36,601 nucleotides of DNA from contig NZ_PQHZ01000055.1 in NCBI RefSeq assembly GCF_003385185.1, forward strand, positions 1-36,601, given 5' to 3'. Under the pieces are notes generated by a model. That model was not told where the DNA came from. It was given only the letters and a program-made list of their open reading frames with translations, and made no database searches. The stretch comes from Amycolatopsis palatopharyngis. Lineage in GTDB: Bacteria; Actinomycetota; Actinomycetes; Mycobacteriales; Pseudonocardiaceae. Position numbers and translations under genes: made by a program. Positions 8,762 to 15,863 of the stretch are shown one piece after another (position 1 is the first letter of the stretch; every line of letters starts with the position of its first letter).

Positions 8762-9549
8762 CGTCGTGCGAACACCACGACATCGTCGTAGTACCGCCAG
8801 ATGACGCCGGTTTCGGCGAAGCCGGCGGTGTTCAGCGCTTGCAGGTGCAGCTCAAGCGGCGCGTGCGGTGTGGGCGGGCGGTCGGCGAAGCGGTGGCGGC
8901 GCTCGGCGTGGTGCTGTCCGAACGCGTCACTCGCGACGGCATCCGCCCACCACTCGTCCCAGGTCTGTACACCGTGCGAGTGCGCGTCATGCTGGGTGCG
9001 CTCGTCGTCAGCGGCCGCCGCCTCCGTAAGAAACGGCTGCGAGCGCGGGTCGTAACGCAAGTGGTCGGCGTTCATGAAAACACCATCGGCGGGGAGCAGG
9101 GAGCCCAGAGTGTCGTACACAGCGACGAGCTGTGCTGGCTCCAGCCAGTGAAGCGCGGTCGACGAGACGGCCACGTGCACCGGCCCGTCGGGCAACTGCG
9201 CCCTCCAACCGGGCGTTGCGAGATCGACATCGACAGCCGTAAAGCGTGAACCGTGGCGTTTGCCGAGCCAAGAGCCCGCGATCGCGAGCAGCACCGGATC
9301 GTAGTCGACTCCGATCACCCGAGCACCCGAGAAGCGGTCGAGGACGCGCTGCGAGAGACTGCCAGGGCCGCACGCCAGGTCGAGAACGGTCATGCCGGCT
9401 CCATCGGCCTCGAACTCGTCCGACGAGGCACACCTCCGCGCGATGACCTCAAGCATGATCTCGAACCTCTGCTCGCGGTGGGTGATGTAAGCCGCCTGCT
9501 GATCGTCCCAGTTGCGAATGAGCCGCTCGAGAGCGTTCGTGCTCGCCAT
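8758..9549 (-). CDS. Class I SAM-dependent methyltransferase within uptake operon
   Basis: The 263-aa Rossmann-fold methyltransferase has motif I VLDLACGPGSLSQ near residues 54-66, an acidic loop GVDYDP for the SAM ribose, and SSTALHWLEP as the post-II/IV region. It resembles the trans-aconitate/ubiquinone-type small-molecule methyltransferases. It starts at ATG 9549, sharing one base with the stop of the binding protein (TAATG), and overlaps the permease by four bases. Sitting between binding protein and permease, it probably acts on the imported ligand or a related chelator. That is inference, and the substrate is unknown. Confidence 0.88.
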   Translation of the reverse strand: MASTNALERLIRNWDDQQAAYITHREQRFEIMLEVIARRCASSDEFEADGAGMTVLDLACGPGSLSQRVLDRFSGARVIGVDYDPVLLAIAGSWLGKRHGSRFTAVDVDLATPGWRAQLPDGPVHVAVSSTALHWLEPAQLVAVYDTLGSLLPADGVFMNADHLRYDPRSQPFLTEAAAADDERTQHDAHSHGVQTWDEWWADAVASDAFGQHHAERRHRFADRPPTPHAPLELHLQALNTAGFAETGVIWRYYDDVVVFARR

Positions 9550-10580
9550 TACTTCACCTCCAGGTCAATGAGGCCCTGCGCGACGGTCGGGAGGGCGTGC
9601 ACGCTGTGGATCGACGGGTCCATGTACTGCCCAGGCACGACGATGAAGCGGTCGTTGACGACGGCATCCATGGTGGAGGTCAACGGATCGCTCTTGAGGA
9701 ACTCGATCTTCTCCTCGGCCGTGTCGCCGGGGTATCCGCGGGTCAGGTCGGCGAGCACGATCACGTCGGGATTGCGTGCGGCGACCTCGTCCCAGCTGAC
9801 CTCCGGCCATTTGGTGGAGGCATCGCTGAAGACGTTCTCGGCGCCGAGCATCTCGGTCACGGTCTGCGGGAGCCCGCCAGGCCCAGCGACTGACGGAGTG
9901 GAAGAGGATGCCGCAGTCGAGTAGAACCAGACCAGGCTCTGCGTGCTCTCGATCTGTTCGGCGATCTCGAGTCCCTCGTCAATCACAGCCTGTTGCTCGG
10001 CGACGAGCTCTTCGCCGGCGTCGGGCACATCGAAGATCTCGGCGATCGTCTCGATCTCATCGAACAGCATCTCGAAGGTCGCGCCGCCCTCGACGGCCTC
10101 GTGGTAGGTGCAGTCGAACTCACTCAGATAGGTCGGGACACCGAGCTCGTGCAGTTCGGCACGCTCACCGGCGTTCTCGGCGGTGAGGAATGAGGCGAAC
10201 GATGAGTACACGAAGTCGGGCTGCGCCTCGAGCAGCGTCTCGTGCTTGAGCAGGCCGTCCGTGAGCAGAGGGATGCTTTCGTAGACGTCGGCGATGTCGC
10301 TCGGAATCGGGTCGGTTTCGTACGAGGTTCCTGCCATCCGCTCGGCAAGGCCGAGCTGGATCATGATCTCTGTGGCCGACTGATTCAGCGAAACCGCACG
10401 CTCGGGAGCCTGCTCGATAGTCACTTCGGCGTCGCAGTTCTCGACGCTGAGGGGATACGGGGTCGCGCCCTCACCTGCTGCTGCCGCAGCGTCGGTCTCG
10501 GGGACGGATGCGGCACCACACCCGGCCAGAGCGAGAGTGGACGCCACTCCCACACTGATGAAAATGATTCTCATTAGCAT
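9549..10580 (-). CDS. Substrate-binding lipoprotein of FecB/BtuF type
   Basis: The protein is up to 343 aa. A positively charged start (MRIIFISV), a hydrophobic core and lipobox LALAGC make a lipoprotein signal, with lipidation at the Cys about 20 residues in. The mature protein has the helical-backbone two-lobe layout: RAVSLNQSATEIMIQLG, a YETDPIPSDIADVYESIP loop and RNPDVIVLADLTRGYPG. It captures a chelate or cofactor outside the cell for the downstream permease and ATPase. Possible starts are ATG 10580 and ATG 10574. A Zur-like box covers both start codons, which fits a leaderless transcript starting at the initiation codon. The ligand is not predictable from sequence. Confidence 0.9.
   Translation of the reverse strand: MLMRIIFISVGVASTLALAGCGAASVPETDAAAAAGEGATPYPLSVENCDAEVTIEQAPERAVSLNQSATEIMIQLGLAERMAGTSYETDPIPSDIADVYESIPLLTDGLLKHETLLEAQPDFVYSSFASFLTAENAGERAELHELGVPTYLSEFDCTYHEAVEGGATFEMLFDEIETIAEIFDVPDAGEELVAEQQAVIDEGLEIAEQIESTQSLVWFYSTAASSSTPSVAGPGGLPQTVTEMLGAENVFSDASTKWPEVSWDEVAARNPDVIVLADLTRGYPGDTAEEKIEFLKSDPLTSTMDAVVNDRFIVVPGQYMDPSIHSVHALPTVAQGLIDLEVK
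10558..10574. promoter_or_regulatory. Zur-like box overlapping a start codon
   Basis: The core TGAAAATGATTCTCA (10559-10573, one mismatch in the palindrome) is very close to the TGAAAATGATTTTCA form of actinobacterial Zur sites. It covers the first codons of the binding-protein gene on the minus strand. A -10-like TATGCT lies just upstream of the ATGs, so the box probably occupies the transcription and translation start together. Confidence 0.72.
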
Positions 10581-10778
10581 AACGGCAGACTACAGTGTCT
10601 TCACTCCCGGCCGTAATCCCCCGTGCCACGGCCGTGAGGTGGCTATGGATAACCGTTGACGCGCTGGCGGCTCAACGGCGTTGGAGCTTTCGATGCGGGG
10701 CGGCGGATGGTCGGGTGTGTGCCATCACGGGCGACTTCGACCGTGTCGGCGTGAAGTGGGGTCTGGCGGCGAGGTAGA

Positions 10779-10815
10779 GCAGCCCCCGCCGCACTGACGA
10801 GAGTGCGTGGGCTGC
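10779..10815. terminator. Hairpin after the WD40 gene
   Basis: GCAGCCC (10779-10785) pairs with GGGCTGC (10809-10815), and inner CGCAC (10790-10794) pairs with GTGCG (10803-10807). It lies 13 bases past the end of the minus-strand WD40 gene and probably ends that operon. Confidence 0.65.
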
Positions 10816-10827
10816 CGGAGCCGCCGG

Positions 10828-11865
10828 TCAGGTGACGGTCAGGGCGTCGACGCGTCCGGATCGCCGCGCTATGTAGACGGTGTCGTGGCCCGTGGTGATG
10901 GCGGTCACGGGGTCGTCGTCGCGAACTCCACCGGCAGGGTGGAGTTCGTCGCCGGGCCGGGTCGTCACGGCGATCTTCCATACCAGCACGTTCCCGTCCA
11001 CGTCGCCGCTGATCAGTGTGCGGCAGTTGCCGGGTACCCAGGAGAACGCCGACACCGTGGCCTGATGGCCGGTGAGCACTACACCGGCGCGGCCGGTGGG
11101 GCCGGAGCCGGAGAAGTCCCAGCAGGTGAGGACTTCGGCTGATTCACAGGCCATCCAGCGGCCGCTGTCCTCGAACGCGAGGTGGGAGACGGTGGCGGGA
11201 AAGCCGGACATCTGGAAGTCCGAACCGTCGTCGACCTTCCAGCCGTGCAGGGTGGCGTCCTGGCTGCCGCCCACCACCCAGCGGCCGTTTGGTGCGGTGG
11301 CGAGGCCGGAGATCGCACCGGGGGCGCGCAGGGTGTTGGTGATCCGGTCGGTCTCGGGTTCGAAGATCGTCACGCCCTGGTATGCCGAGGCTGCCACCCG
11401 GAGCTGACCGCGCGGCCACGAAACGTTTGTCACCGTGCTGGACAGCGGCTGCGAACTCCAACGGACCACACCGGAGCGGTCGAGGACTCGAACTCGTTTG
11501 CCGTCGGCGACGGCCAGGGACTGCGACCGCGCGTCCCACGCGGCTGAGGCCGACCACCCCGCGCTGTCGGTACGGAGTGCCTCGCCGTCGGCGGCGCTCC
11601 ACAGCCGCCGGCTTCCCATGCCCAGGGCGATGATCCGCGTGCCGTCGGGACTGCCGGCGACAGACAGCAGAGCGTCGTCGAGTGTGAGCTCCAGGCGTTG
11701 ATCCCCGTCGGGGTCGAAGACTCGTACGTCGCCTTCGGAGCCGCCAGCGATGAGGCCGTCCGGTCCTTGCCGTCCGCCGTTCAGGACGTCGAGAGCGACG
11801 GCGGGTTCATCGAGGGTGGCCTGCCAGCGCGGCCGTAGTGTGGCTCGGTCCATGGCCGCGGTCAC
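10828..11865 (-). CDS. WD40-like beta-propeller protein linked to COG0523 GTPase
   Basis: The protein is about 345 aa from GTG 11865, chosen because it overlaps the GTPase stop as GTGA. ATG 11853 is an alternative. The whole chain is a run of about seven propeller blades with repeating patterns such as GSEGDVRVFDPDG, GSQDATLHGWKV and SGDVDGNVLVWKI, ending GRVDALTV. There is no signal peptide, so it is probably cytoplasmic and acts as a binding scaffold. Its tight coupling to a COG0523 metallochaperone behind a Zur-like box suggests it takes part in zinc delivery, perhaps as partner or client of the GTPase. That role is inference. Confidence 0.85.
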   Translation of the reverse strand: MTAAMDRATLRPRWQATLDEPAVALDVLNGGRQGPDGLIAGGSEGDVRVFDPDGDQRLELTLDDALLSVAGSPDGTRIIALGMGSRRLWSAADGEALRTDSAGWSASAAWDARSQSLAVADGKRVRVLDRSGVVRWSSQPLSSTVTNVSWPRGQLRVAASAYQGVTIFEPETDRITNTLRAPGAISGLATAPNGRWVVGGSQDATLHGWKVDDGSDFQMSGFPATVSHLAFEDSGRWMACESAEVLTCWDFSGSGPTGRAGVVLTGHQATVSAFSWVPGNCRTLISGDVDGNVLVWKIAVTTRPGDELHPAGGVRDDDPVTAITTGHDTVYIARRSGRVDALTVT

Positions 11866-12878
11866 GCTGGCACCTGTTCTGCGGCCGGTTCCAGGCATCC
11901 GCGGAATTCGCGTTCCAGCTGGTCGCGGTCGAGGTTGCGGCCGATGAACACCATCCGGTTGCGTCGCGACTCGCCCTCACGCCATGGGATGCCGAGTTCT
12001 CCGTCGTGGAGCATGTGTACGCCCTGGAACACGTAGCGCTGGTCGGTTCCGGCGAGGTTGAGAATTCCCTTGCTGCGAAACAGATCGGTCCCGCGCTCAC
12101 CGAGGAGCGCACCGAGCCACTCGTTGAGCTTCTCGACATTGACCACGCCTTCGGCCTCGATGCCCACGCTGGTGACGGTCAGGTCGTGCTGGTGCTCGGT
12201 GTCGTAGAGGAATTCCGGCTCGTCCGCGAGAATTTTGTCCAGGTCGAACGCATGCACCCCGAGCACCTCGGTGAGGTCGGCGTTGGCGTGCTGTGCGGGC
12301 AGGATCCGCACCCCTGCGTTGATGCCGTGGATCCGCCTGCGCACGGCGTCGATCTCGGTCTCGTCGACCAGGTCGGTCTTGTTGAGGATCACGCGGTCCG
12401 CGAACGCGAGCTGTTCGACGGCCTCGTTCTCGGTGCCCTCAGGTTTGTCGTCGTCCAGGTGCTGGGTGATGTGTTTGGCATCGACGACGGTGACGATCGC
12501 GTCCAGCCGCAACTGCGAGCGCAGCGTGTCATCGACGAAGAAGGTCTGCGCGACCGGGGCGGGGTCGGCCAGGCCCGTGGTCTCGATGACGATCGCGTCG
12601 AAGGGGTCCTTGCGCTTGAGCAGGGCGCCGAGGATGCGGATGAGGTCGCCGCGCACGGTGCAGCAGATGCAGCCGTTGTTCATTTCGAAGACTTCTTCTT
12701 CGGCTTCCAGCACCAGCCCGTCGTCGATGCCGACCTCACCGAACTCGTTTTCGATCACGGCGATCCGCATGCCGTGCTTCTCGGTGAGAATCCGATTGAG
12801 CAACGTGGTCTTGCCGGATCCGAGGAACCCGGTGAGCACGGTGACCGGTACGCGGGAATCGGAGGTGTCGTCGCTCAT
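11862..12878 (-). CDS. COG0523 (CobW/ZigA-type) zinc metallochaperone GTPase
   Basis: The protein is 338 aa. Motifs in order: Walker A GFLGSGKTT (about 17-25), the metal-binding GCICCTVR with the CxCC signature of the family (about 68-75), Walker B-like ETTGLADP, the guanine-specificity motif NKTD, and a CobW C-terminal domain (about 240-325). A short histidine cluster EHQHD precedes that domain. Family members couple GTP hydrolysis to insertion of Zn (ZNG1/ZigA) or other metals into client enzymes, and zinc-linked members are often Zur-regulated. Here it is the middle gene of an operon behind a Zur-like box, overlapping both neighbours by four bases, so a zinc role under starvation is well supported. 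Confidence 0.94.
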   Translation of the reverse strand: MSDDTSDSRVPVTVLTGFLGSGKTTLLNRILTEKHGMRIAVIENEFGEVGIDDGLVLEAEEEVFEMNNGCICCTVRGDLIRILGALLKRKDPFDAIVIETTGLADPAPVAQTFFVDDTLRSQLRLDAIVTVVDAKHITQHLDDDKPEGTENEAVEQLAFADRVILNKTDLVDETEIDAVRRRIHGINAGVRILPAQHANADLTEVLGVHAFDLDKILADEPEFLYDTEHQHDLTVTSVGIEAEGVVNVEKLNEWLGALLGERGTDLFRSKGILNLAGTDQRYVFQGVHMLHDGELGIPWREGESRRNRMVFIGRNLDRDQLEREFRGCLEPAAEQVPA

Positions 12879-13171
12879 GCGTTGTCCCCTTCGGGTCGGG
12901 CGGTCAGTGTGTGCCGGACGGTGTCATCGTCCACGTCAGACATCGGGGCGTGGATCGTCCACCGCTGTGGCTGCGCGCCGACCACCACGATCTTGGTCTC
13001 GATCGGCGGGCACCCGGGCTCGGCACAGGCGAGCTGCTGCACGATCACGGACTCCTGCGCGTCCACGTCCAGGCTGATATGCACCAGATGCGCGATCTCG
13101 CGGGCGCGGTCGGCGCGACCGGGGTCCGGCGGGTTCGATCGGCCGAGCAGTCGGCTCAGTGCTTCGTTCAT
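12875..13171 (-). CDS. Conserved small protein upstream of COG0523 GTPase
   Basis: The 98-aa protein starts at ATG 13171 and overlaps the GTPase start as ATGA. It is soluble and has no signal. The most conserved-looking part is VQQLACAEPGCPPIET, with two cysteines and a proline pair, followed by a beta-rich KIVVVGAQPQRWTIHAP segment. I recall similar proteins beside actinobacterial COG0523 genes but know no assigned function. The two cysteines might hold a metal. Position at the head of the operon, 40 bases from a Zur-like box, suggests it is an accessory factor of the GTPase. Confidence 0.8.
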   Translation of the reverse strand: MNEALSRLLGRSNPPDPGRADRAREIAHLVHISLDVDAQESVIVQQLACAEPGCPPIETKIVVVGAQPQRWTIHAPMSDVDDDTVRHTLTARPEGDNA

Positions 13172-13212
13172 CGCGCCTCACTGGGACATCGGGGTGATCT
13201 CGGACAGTATAG

Positions 13213-13229
13213 ATGATAATGATAATCAT
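13213..13229. promoter_or_regulatory. Zur-like box upstream of the GTPase operon
   Basis: TGATAATGATAATCA (13214-13228) has the Zur/Fur-type heptamer layout, with ATGAT at one end and ATCAT at the other. It lies about 42 bases before ATG 13171 of the first gene in the COG0523 operon, a normal operator position. Confidence 0.78.
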
Positions 13230-13391
13230 GTTCATATGATGCCTGGGTGAAGGGTCCGACGGCGGCGGTTACGGCGAGCCTGTCGAGAGGGTTCTGAAGA
13301 CGAGCCTGCGGGACAGCCTCCCGGCCCTGCGCCGCCCGCTGGCCAGTTGTGAGCAACCAAGGCCGGGCACGTGTCATGACCTGCTGCTTTT

Positions 13392-14132
13392 TTATCGTTG
13401 GGTCTTGGCGCGCGTGATCACGCACATACCCAGATCTGCCGGTTCCAGATGGCGTAGCTGCAGGTTCGCTTGGGCGAGTTCGTCGCGGAGTTGCCGCTCG
13501 GTGAGCAGGTGCCAGGTGTAGCTGGCTCTGCGTTCGTCGACGAGGTCGTGCCCCTGATAGGTGCGGTAGGTCATGTACCAGGTCAGCGTCCTGTCGCCTG
13601 TGGGCTCGGCCCGGGCGCTTCCTTCGTAGCGGCGGCGCCCGACGTCCACGGTCGAGGAGACGGTGTCGGGTACGGCGATAGGTTCGGACGGCGGTTGGAG
13701 GTTGAGCACCACCCGGCCGTTGGGTGCTAGCCGTTCGGCGAGCAGGCCCCAGATTCGATGGCGTTCCGGCGGGGAGAAGTGGCCGATGACGTTCATGGCC
13801 ACAGCCAGGCTCAGCCGGTCGGGAAGGTCGGCTTCCAGGAACCGCTCGGGTAGGACGGTCACTCGCCGGCGCAGGGCCGCGTCGGCGCTGACCTTGGCCA
13901 GCAGCGCGGATCGGAGGCCCGGCGACGGTTCCACGGCGACGATCTCTGCCTTTGGTAGGTATCGGGCGATGACCGTGGTGCCGCAGCCGCTTCCGGCGCC
14001 GATATCGATGATCGGGCCATCGGAAGGATCAACGTCCTTGATCGCCGCGGCCAGTGCGGGGCCGAGATCGTTCCAGAACGGGCTGATCAGGATGTCAATG
14101 TACTCGGCCGACTCGGCGTATTCGTCGTTCAC
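13392..14132 (-). CDS. Class I SAM-dependent methyltransferase, Zur-linked
   Basis: The protein is 246 aa from GTG 14132, chosen because AAGGA lies 7-8 bases upstream (near 14138-14142). Motif I is IIDIGAGSGCGTTVIA (about 41-56), followed by the acidic AVEPSP that binds the SAM ribose and by AMNVIGHFSP. It belongs to the small-molecule methyltransferases; the substrate is unknown. It lies 18 bases after the Cys-rich protein gene and is probably cotranscribed with it from the Zur-like box at 14629. It is the second methyltransferase in this window placed behind such a box and is not closely similar to the first. Confidence 0.88.
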   Translation of the reverse strand: MNDEYAESAEYIDILISPFWNDLGPALAAAIKDVDPSDGPIIDIGAGSGCGTTVIARYLPKAEIVAVEPSPGLRSALLAKVSADAALRRRVTVLPERFLEADLPDRLSLAVAMNVIGHFSPPERHRIWGLLAERLAPNGRVVLNLQPPSEPIAVPDTVSSTVDVGRRRYEGSARAEPTGDRTLTWYMTYRTYQGHDLVDERRASYTWHLLTERQLRDELAQANLQLRHLEPADLGMCVITRAKTQR

Positions 14133-14150
14133 AGATCCTTCTTGGGCTAG

Positions 14151-14549
14151 TCAGTTCCAGCTGGCCTGGTGGGCGTGGAGAATCCGGCGTAGCCGTGGCG
14201 GGAGCTCATCCGTGGCGAACGTGGCGTTTTCCAGCCAGCGAGCCAGCGCGGCGAGATCTTCCGATGTTCGTACCGGTCCTACTGGGATTGCGGAGCCCAG
14301 TGGCTTGCGACTGCGGGCGCAGGGCTGGACCAAGACGAGATGTCCGGCCGGAGCGGCCGTGTTCCTGGTGCGGCACGAGTGTCCGACCGGACACCGAGCC
14401 CGGACCAGTACTCCGTGCGGGCAGTGGCGGACCGTCTCCCGCAGTGTCTCCAGAACGGCCAGGCCCGTGTTTTCGCAGTCGTCGCAGACGACGGCGGTGA
14501 ACCCTGTTTGTGCAGCGTTCCCGGTGCTCGGCTGTGATCGTCGATCCAT
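14151..14549 (-). CDS. Cys-rich protein, possibly thioredoxin-like [2Fe-2S] ferredoxin fold
   Basis: The protein is 132 aa from ATG 14549 with AGGGAG upstream. The N-terminal half has cysteines in VVCDDCENTG, VRHCPHG, RARCPVGHSC and LVQPC. The rest ends in a helix resembling the end of thioredoxin-like ferredoxins (TSEDLAALARWLEN). The pattern would suit either a [2Fe-2S] cluster or a zinc site; I cannot tell which, and the family call is tentative. It is the first gene after the Zur-like box (about 80 bases) and sits upstream of a methyltransferase. Confidence 0.75.
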   Translation of the reverse strand: MDRRSQPSTGNAAQTGFTAVVCDDCENTGLAVLETLRETVRHCPHGVLVRARCPVGHSCRTRNTAAPAGHLVLVQPCARSRKPLGSAIPVGPVRTSEDLAALARWLENATFATDELPPRLRRILHAHQASWN

Positions 14550-14628
14550 ACTGCTCCCTCGATTGCGAGGGGCGCTAGGGCGCCCGGCGTTGGATCCCGC
14601 AGACGTGGAGGCAGGATCCTTTTAGAAG

Positions 14629-14645
14629 ATGATAACCATTTTCAA
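14629..14645. promoter_or_regulatory. Zur-like box (divergent)
   Basis: The core TGATAACCATTTTCA (14630-14644) has one mismatch in the palindrome. It lies 80 bases from the Cys-rich protein start on the minus strand and 135 bases from the His-rich protein start on the plus strand, so it may control both. Confidence 0.75.
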
Positions 14646-14779
14646 TATGTTTGACGAACCGTTGTCGATGTCTCGATGCGGCTGAAGCGTCAGATTCATG
14701 CGTAACCGACAATGTTGGGTATCCTCTTAGCAAAGGACTGCGCCAAACGGCCCATCAGCATGTGTCGAAGGAGTCTTCG

Positions 14780-15076
14780 ATGACTACGACCCATCAGGAG
14801 CACACCGGTCACGACCACACTCACGGTGAAGGATGCGGTCACGTCGCTGTTCCGCACGGTGATCACGTCGATTACATCCACGACGGACACCTGCACCGCG
14901 CCCACGACGGCCACTTCGACGAGTGCGAGCCGGGTGAACACACCCAGCACGACGGCCACGACCACACCCACGGAGAAGGATGCGGTCACGTCGCTGTTCC
15001 ACACGACGATCACGTCGATTACATCCACGACGGACACCGACACACCGCCCACGGCGACCACTACGACGAGCACTGA
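14780..15076 (+). CDS. His-rich, duplicated zinc-binding protein
   Basis: The 98-aa protein starts at ATG 14780 after GAAGGAG (14768-14774). An upstream in-frame start near 14651 lacks a ribosome site. Nearly a third of residues are His, and Asp/Glu are abundant. Two copies of the unit HTHGEGCGHVAVPH...DHVDYIHDGH are present, each with one Cys and many HxH or HxD pairs. There is no signal or membrane segment. Such short proteins are common near zinc genes in actinomycetes and are sometimes mislabelled as zinc permeases. A cytoplasmic zinc store or carrier is the likely role, by inference. It faces a Zur-like box 135 bases upstream. Confidence 0.85.
   Translation: MTTTHQEHTGHDHTHGEGCGHVAVPHGDHVDYIHDGHLHRAHDGHFDECEPGEHTQHDGHDHTHGEGCGHVAVPHDDHVDYIHDGHRHTAHGDHYDEH
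14807..15076 (+). repeat. Tandem 147-nt duplication inside the His-rich gene
   Basis: Unit 1 starts at 14807 and unit 2 at 14954 (49 codons apart), and unit 2 is slightly shorter. Most of the first 90 bases are identical (for example GAAGGATGCGGTCACGTCGC in both), so the duplication looks recent. Confidence 0.9.
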
Positions 15077-15408
15077 CCTGGTGTAGCGCCCCTTCGGCGG
15101 GAATGACCCGGATCCGCAGTGTGCCGGGACTGTTTCTGGCTGGCGGTGTTGTCAGATCTGGTGGCGTCGGCCGCCCAGGGATGATGTCCGCACTGTTGGC
15201 GCTGTGGCCAGGGACGTTGTTCACCGCTGTGCAGCGCTGGCACGTTCTCATTCTCCTGGGTGCTTCCGGGAGGGCTGGTGCCCCGAGTCCACGAGTGCGG
15301 CTGCGTTGACATGTTCTCGCTGGGCGCATGACCGCTCCCAGGTCCGCCGGGAGTCCTCGAAGCTCCATCGGCTGCCTGCTGCCGTTCCGGTGGAAGGGAA
15401 GTACCGAG
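15077..15408. other. Intergenic stretch without a recognised gene
   Basis: A plus-strand frame from ATG 15103 gives a weakly hydrophobic 68-aa product with no good ribosome site and no recognised family. I see no hairpin strong enough to call. The convergent His-rich and ArsR genes both end here. Confidence 0.5.
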
Positions 15409-15771
15409 CTAGCCGACGCGTTCGGACTCGTCGGCCAGGCCGAGGCGAAGGTGTTCGCTGTGGTACACGGCTTCGTCAAGGAGCTGGGCGACGTGGTTGT
15501 CGTAGAGGCTGTAGACGACGCTGCGCCCCGATCGGATACCGGTGACGAGGCCCAGGTTGCGGAGCAGCCGCAACTGGTGGGACACCGCCGATTGTTCCAT
15601 GCCGACAGCGTCGGCGAGTTCGCTGACCGGGCGGGGCCCGTGCCGTAGTTCGGTGAGGATCAGTAGCCGGCTGGGGGTGGCCAGGGCCTGCAATGTGGTG
15701 GCGACGCTCGCCGCGGCCTCGGCGTCCAGGCGCGCGGCCGGCCGGACCTGACCTTCCACACCGTGTCCCAC
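15409..15771 (-). CDS. ArsR/SmtB-family metal sensor, CzrA-type
   Basis: The 120-aa winged-helix repressor starts at GTG 15771. Its helix-turn-helix is VSELADAVGMEQSAVSHQLRLL. The last long helix carries Asp91, His93, His104 and His107. This is exactly the spacing of the alpha-5 zinc/cobalt site of CzrA and SmtB (D-x-H...H-x-x-H), which releases DNA when Zn or Co binds. It is divergent from a P1B-4 metal ATPase, with a TGAAGA/TCTTCA operator between them, the classic exporter-repressor pair that relieves metal excess. There is no cysteine in the alpha-3 recognition region, so an alpha-3N site is absent. Confidence 0.92.
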   Translation of the reverse strand: MGHGVEGQVRPAARLDAEAAASVATTLQALATPSRLLILTELRHGPRPVSELADAVGMEQSAVSHQLRLLRNLGLVTGIRSGRSVVYSLYDNHVAQLLDEAVYHSEHLRLGLADESERVG

Positions 15772-15800
15772 AAGGTGCAGTCTATCTCACCCCAAACACG

Positions 15801-15814
15801 TGAAGACATCTTCA
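15801..15814. promoter_or_regulatory. ArsR/SmtB-type operator
   Basis: TGAAGACATCTTCA is a perfect 6-2-6 palindrome flanked by AT-rich bases (CATATATT). It lies between the divergent CzrA-type repressor and P1B-4 ATPase genes and resembles the imperfect 12-2-12 sites of SmtB, NmtR and CzrA. Confidence 0.78.
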
Positions 15815-15863
15815 TATATTCTGTTATTGTCCGGTGGTCGTCCGTCGTTCTCGGAGGTGACTC

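Noticed and set aside
11838..13250. 470-codon plus-strand frame opposite the COG0523 operon
   Set aside because: Antisense shadow of three genes with clear motifs and overlaps.
14651..14779. Upstream start for the His-rich protein
   Set aside because: The extra residues lack a ribosome site and family resemblance; ATG 14780 has GAAGGAG.
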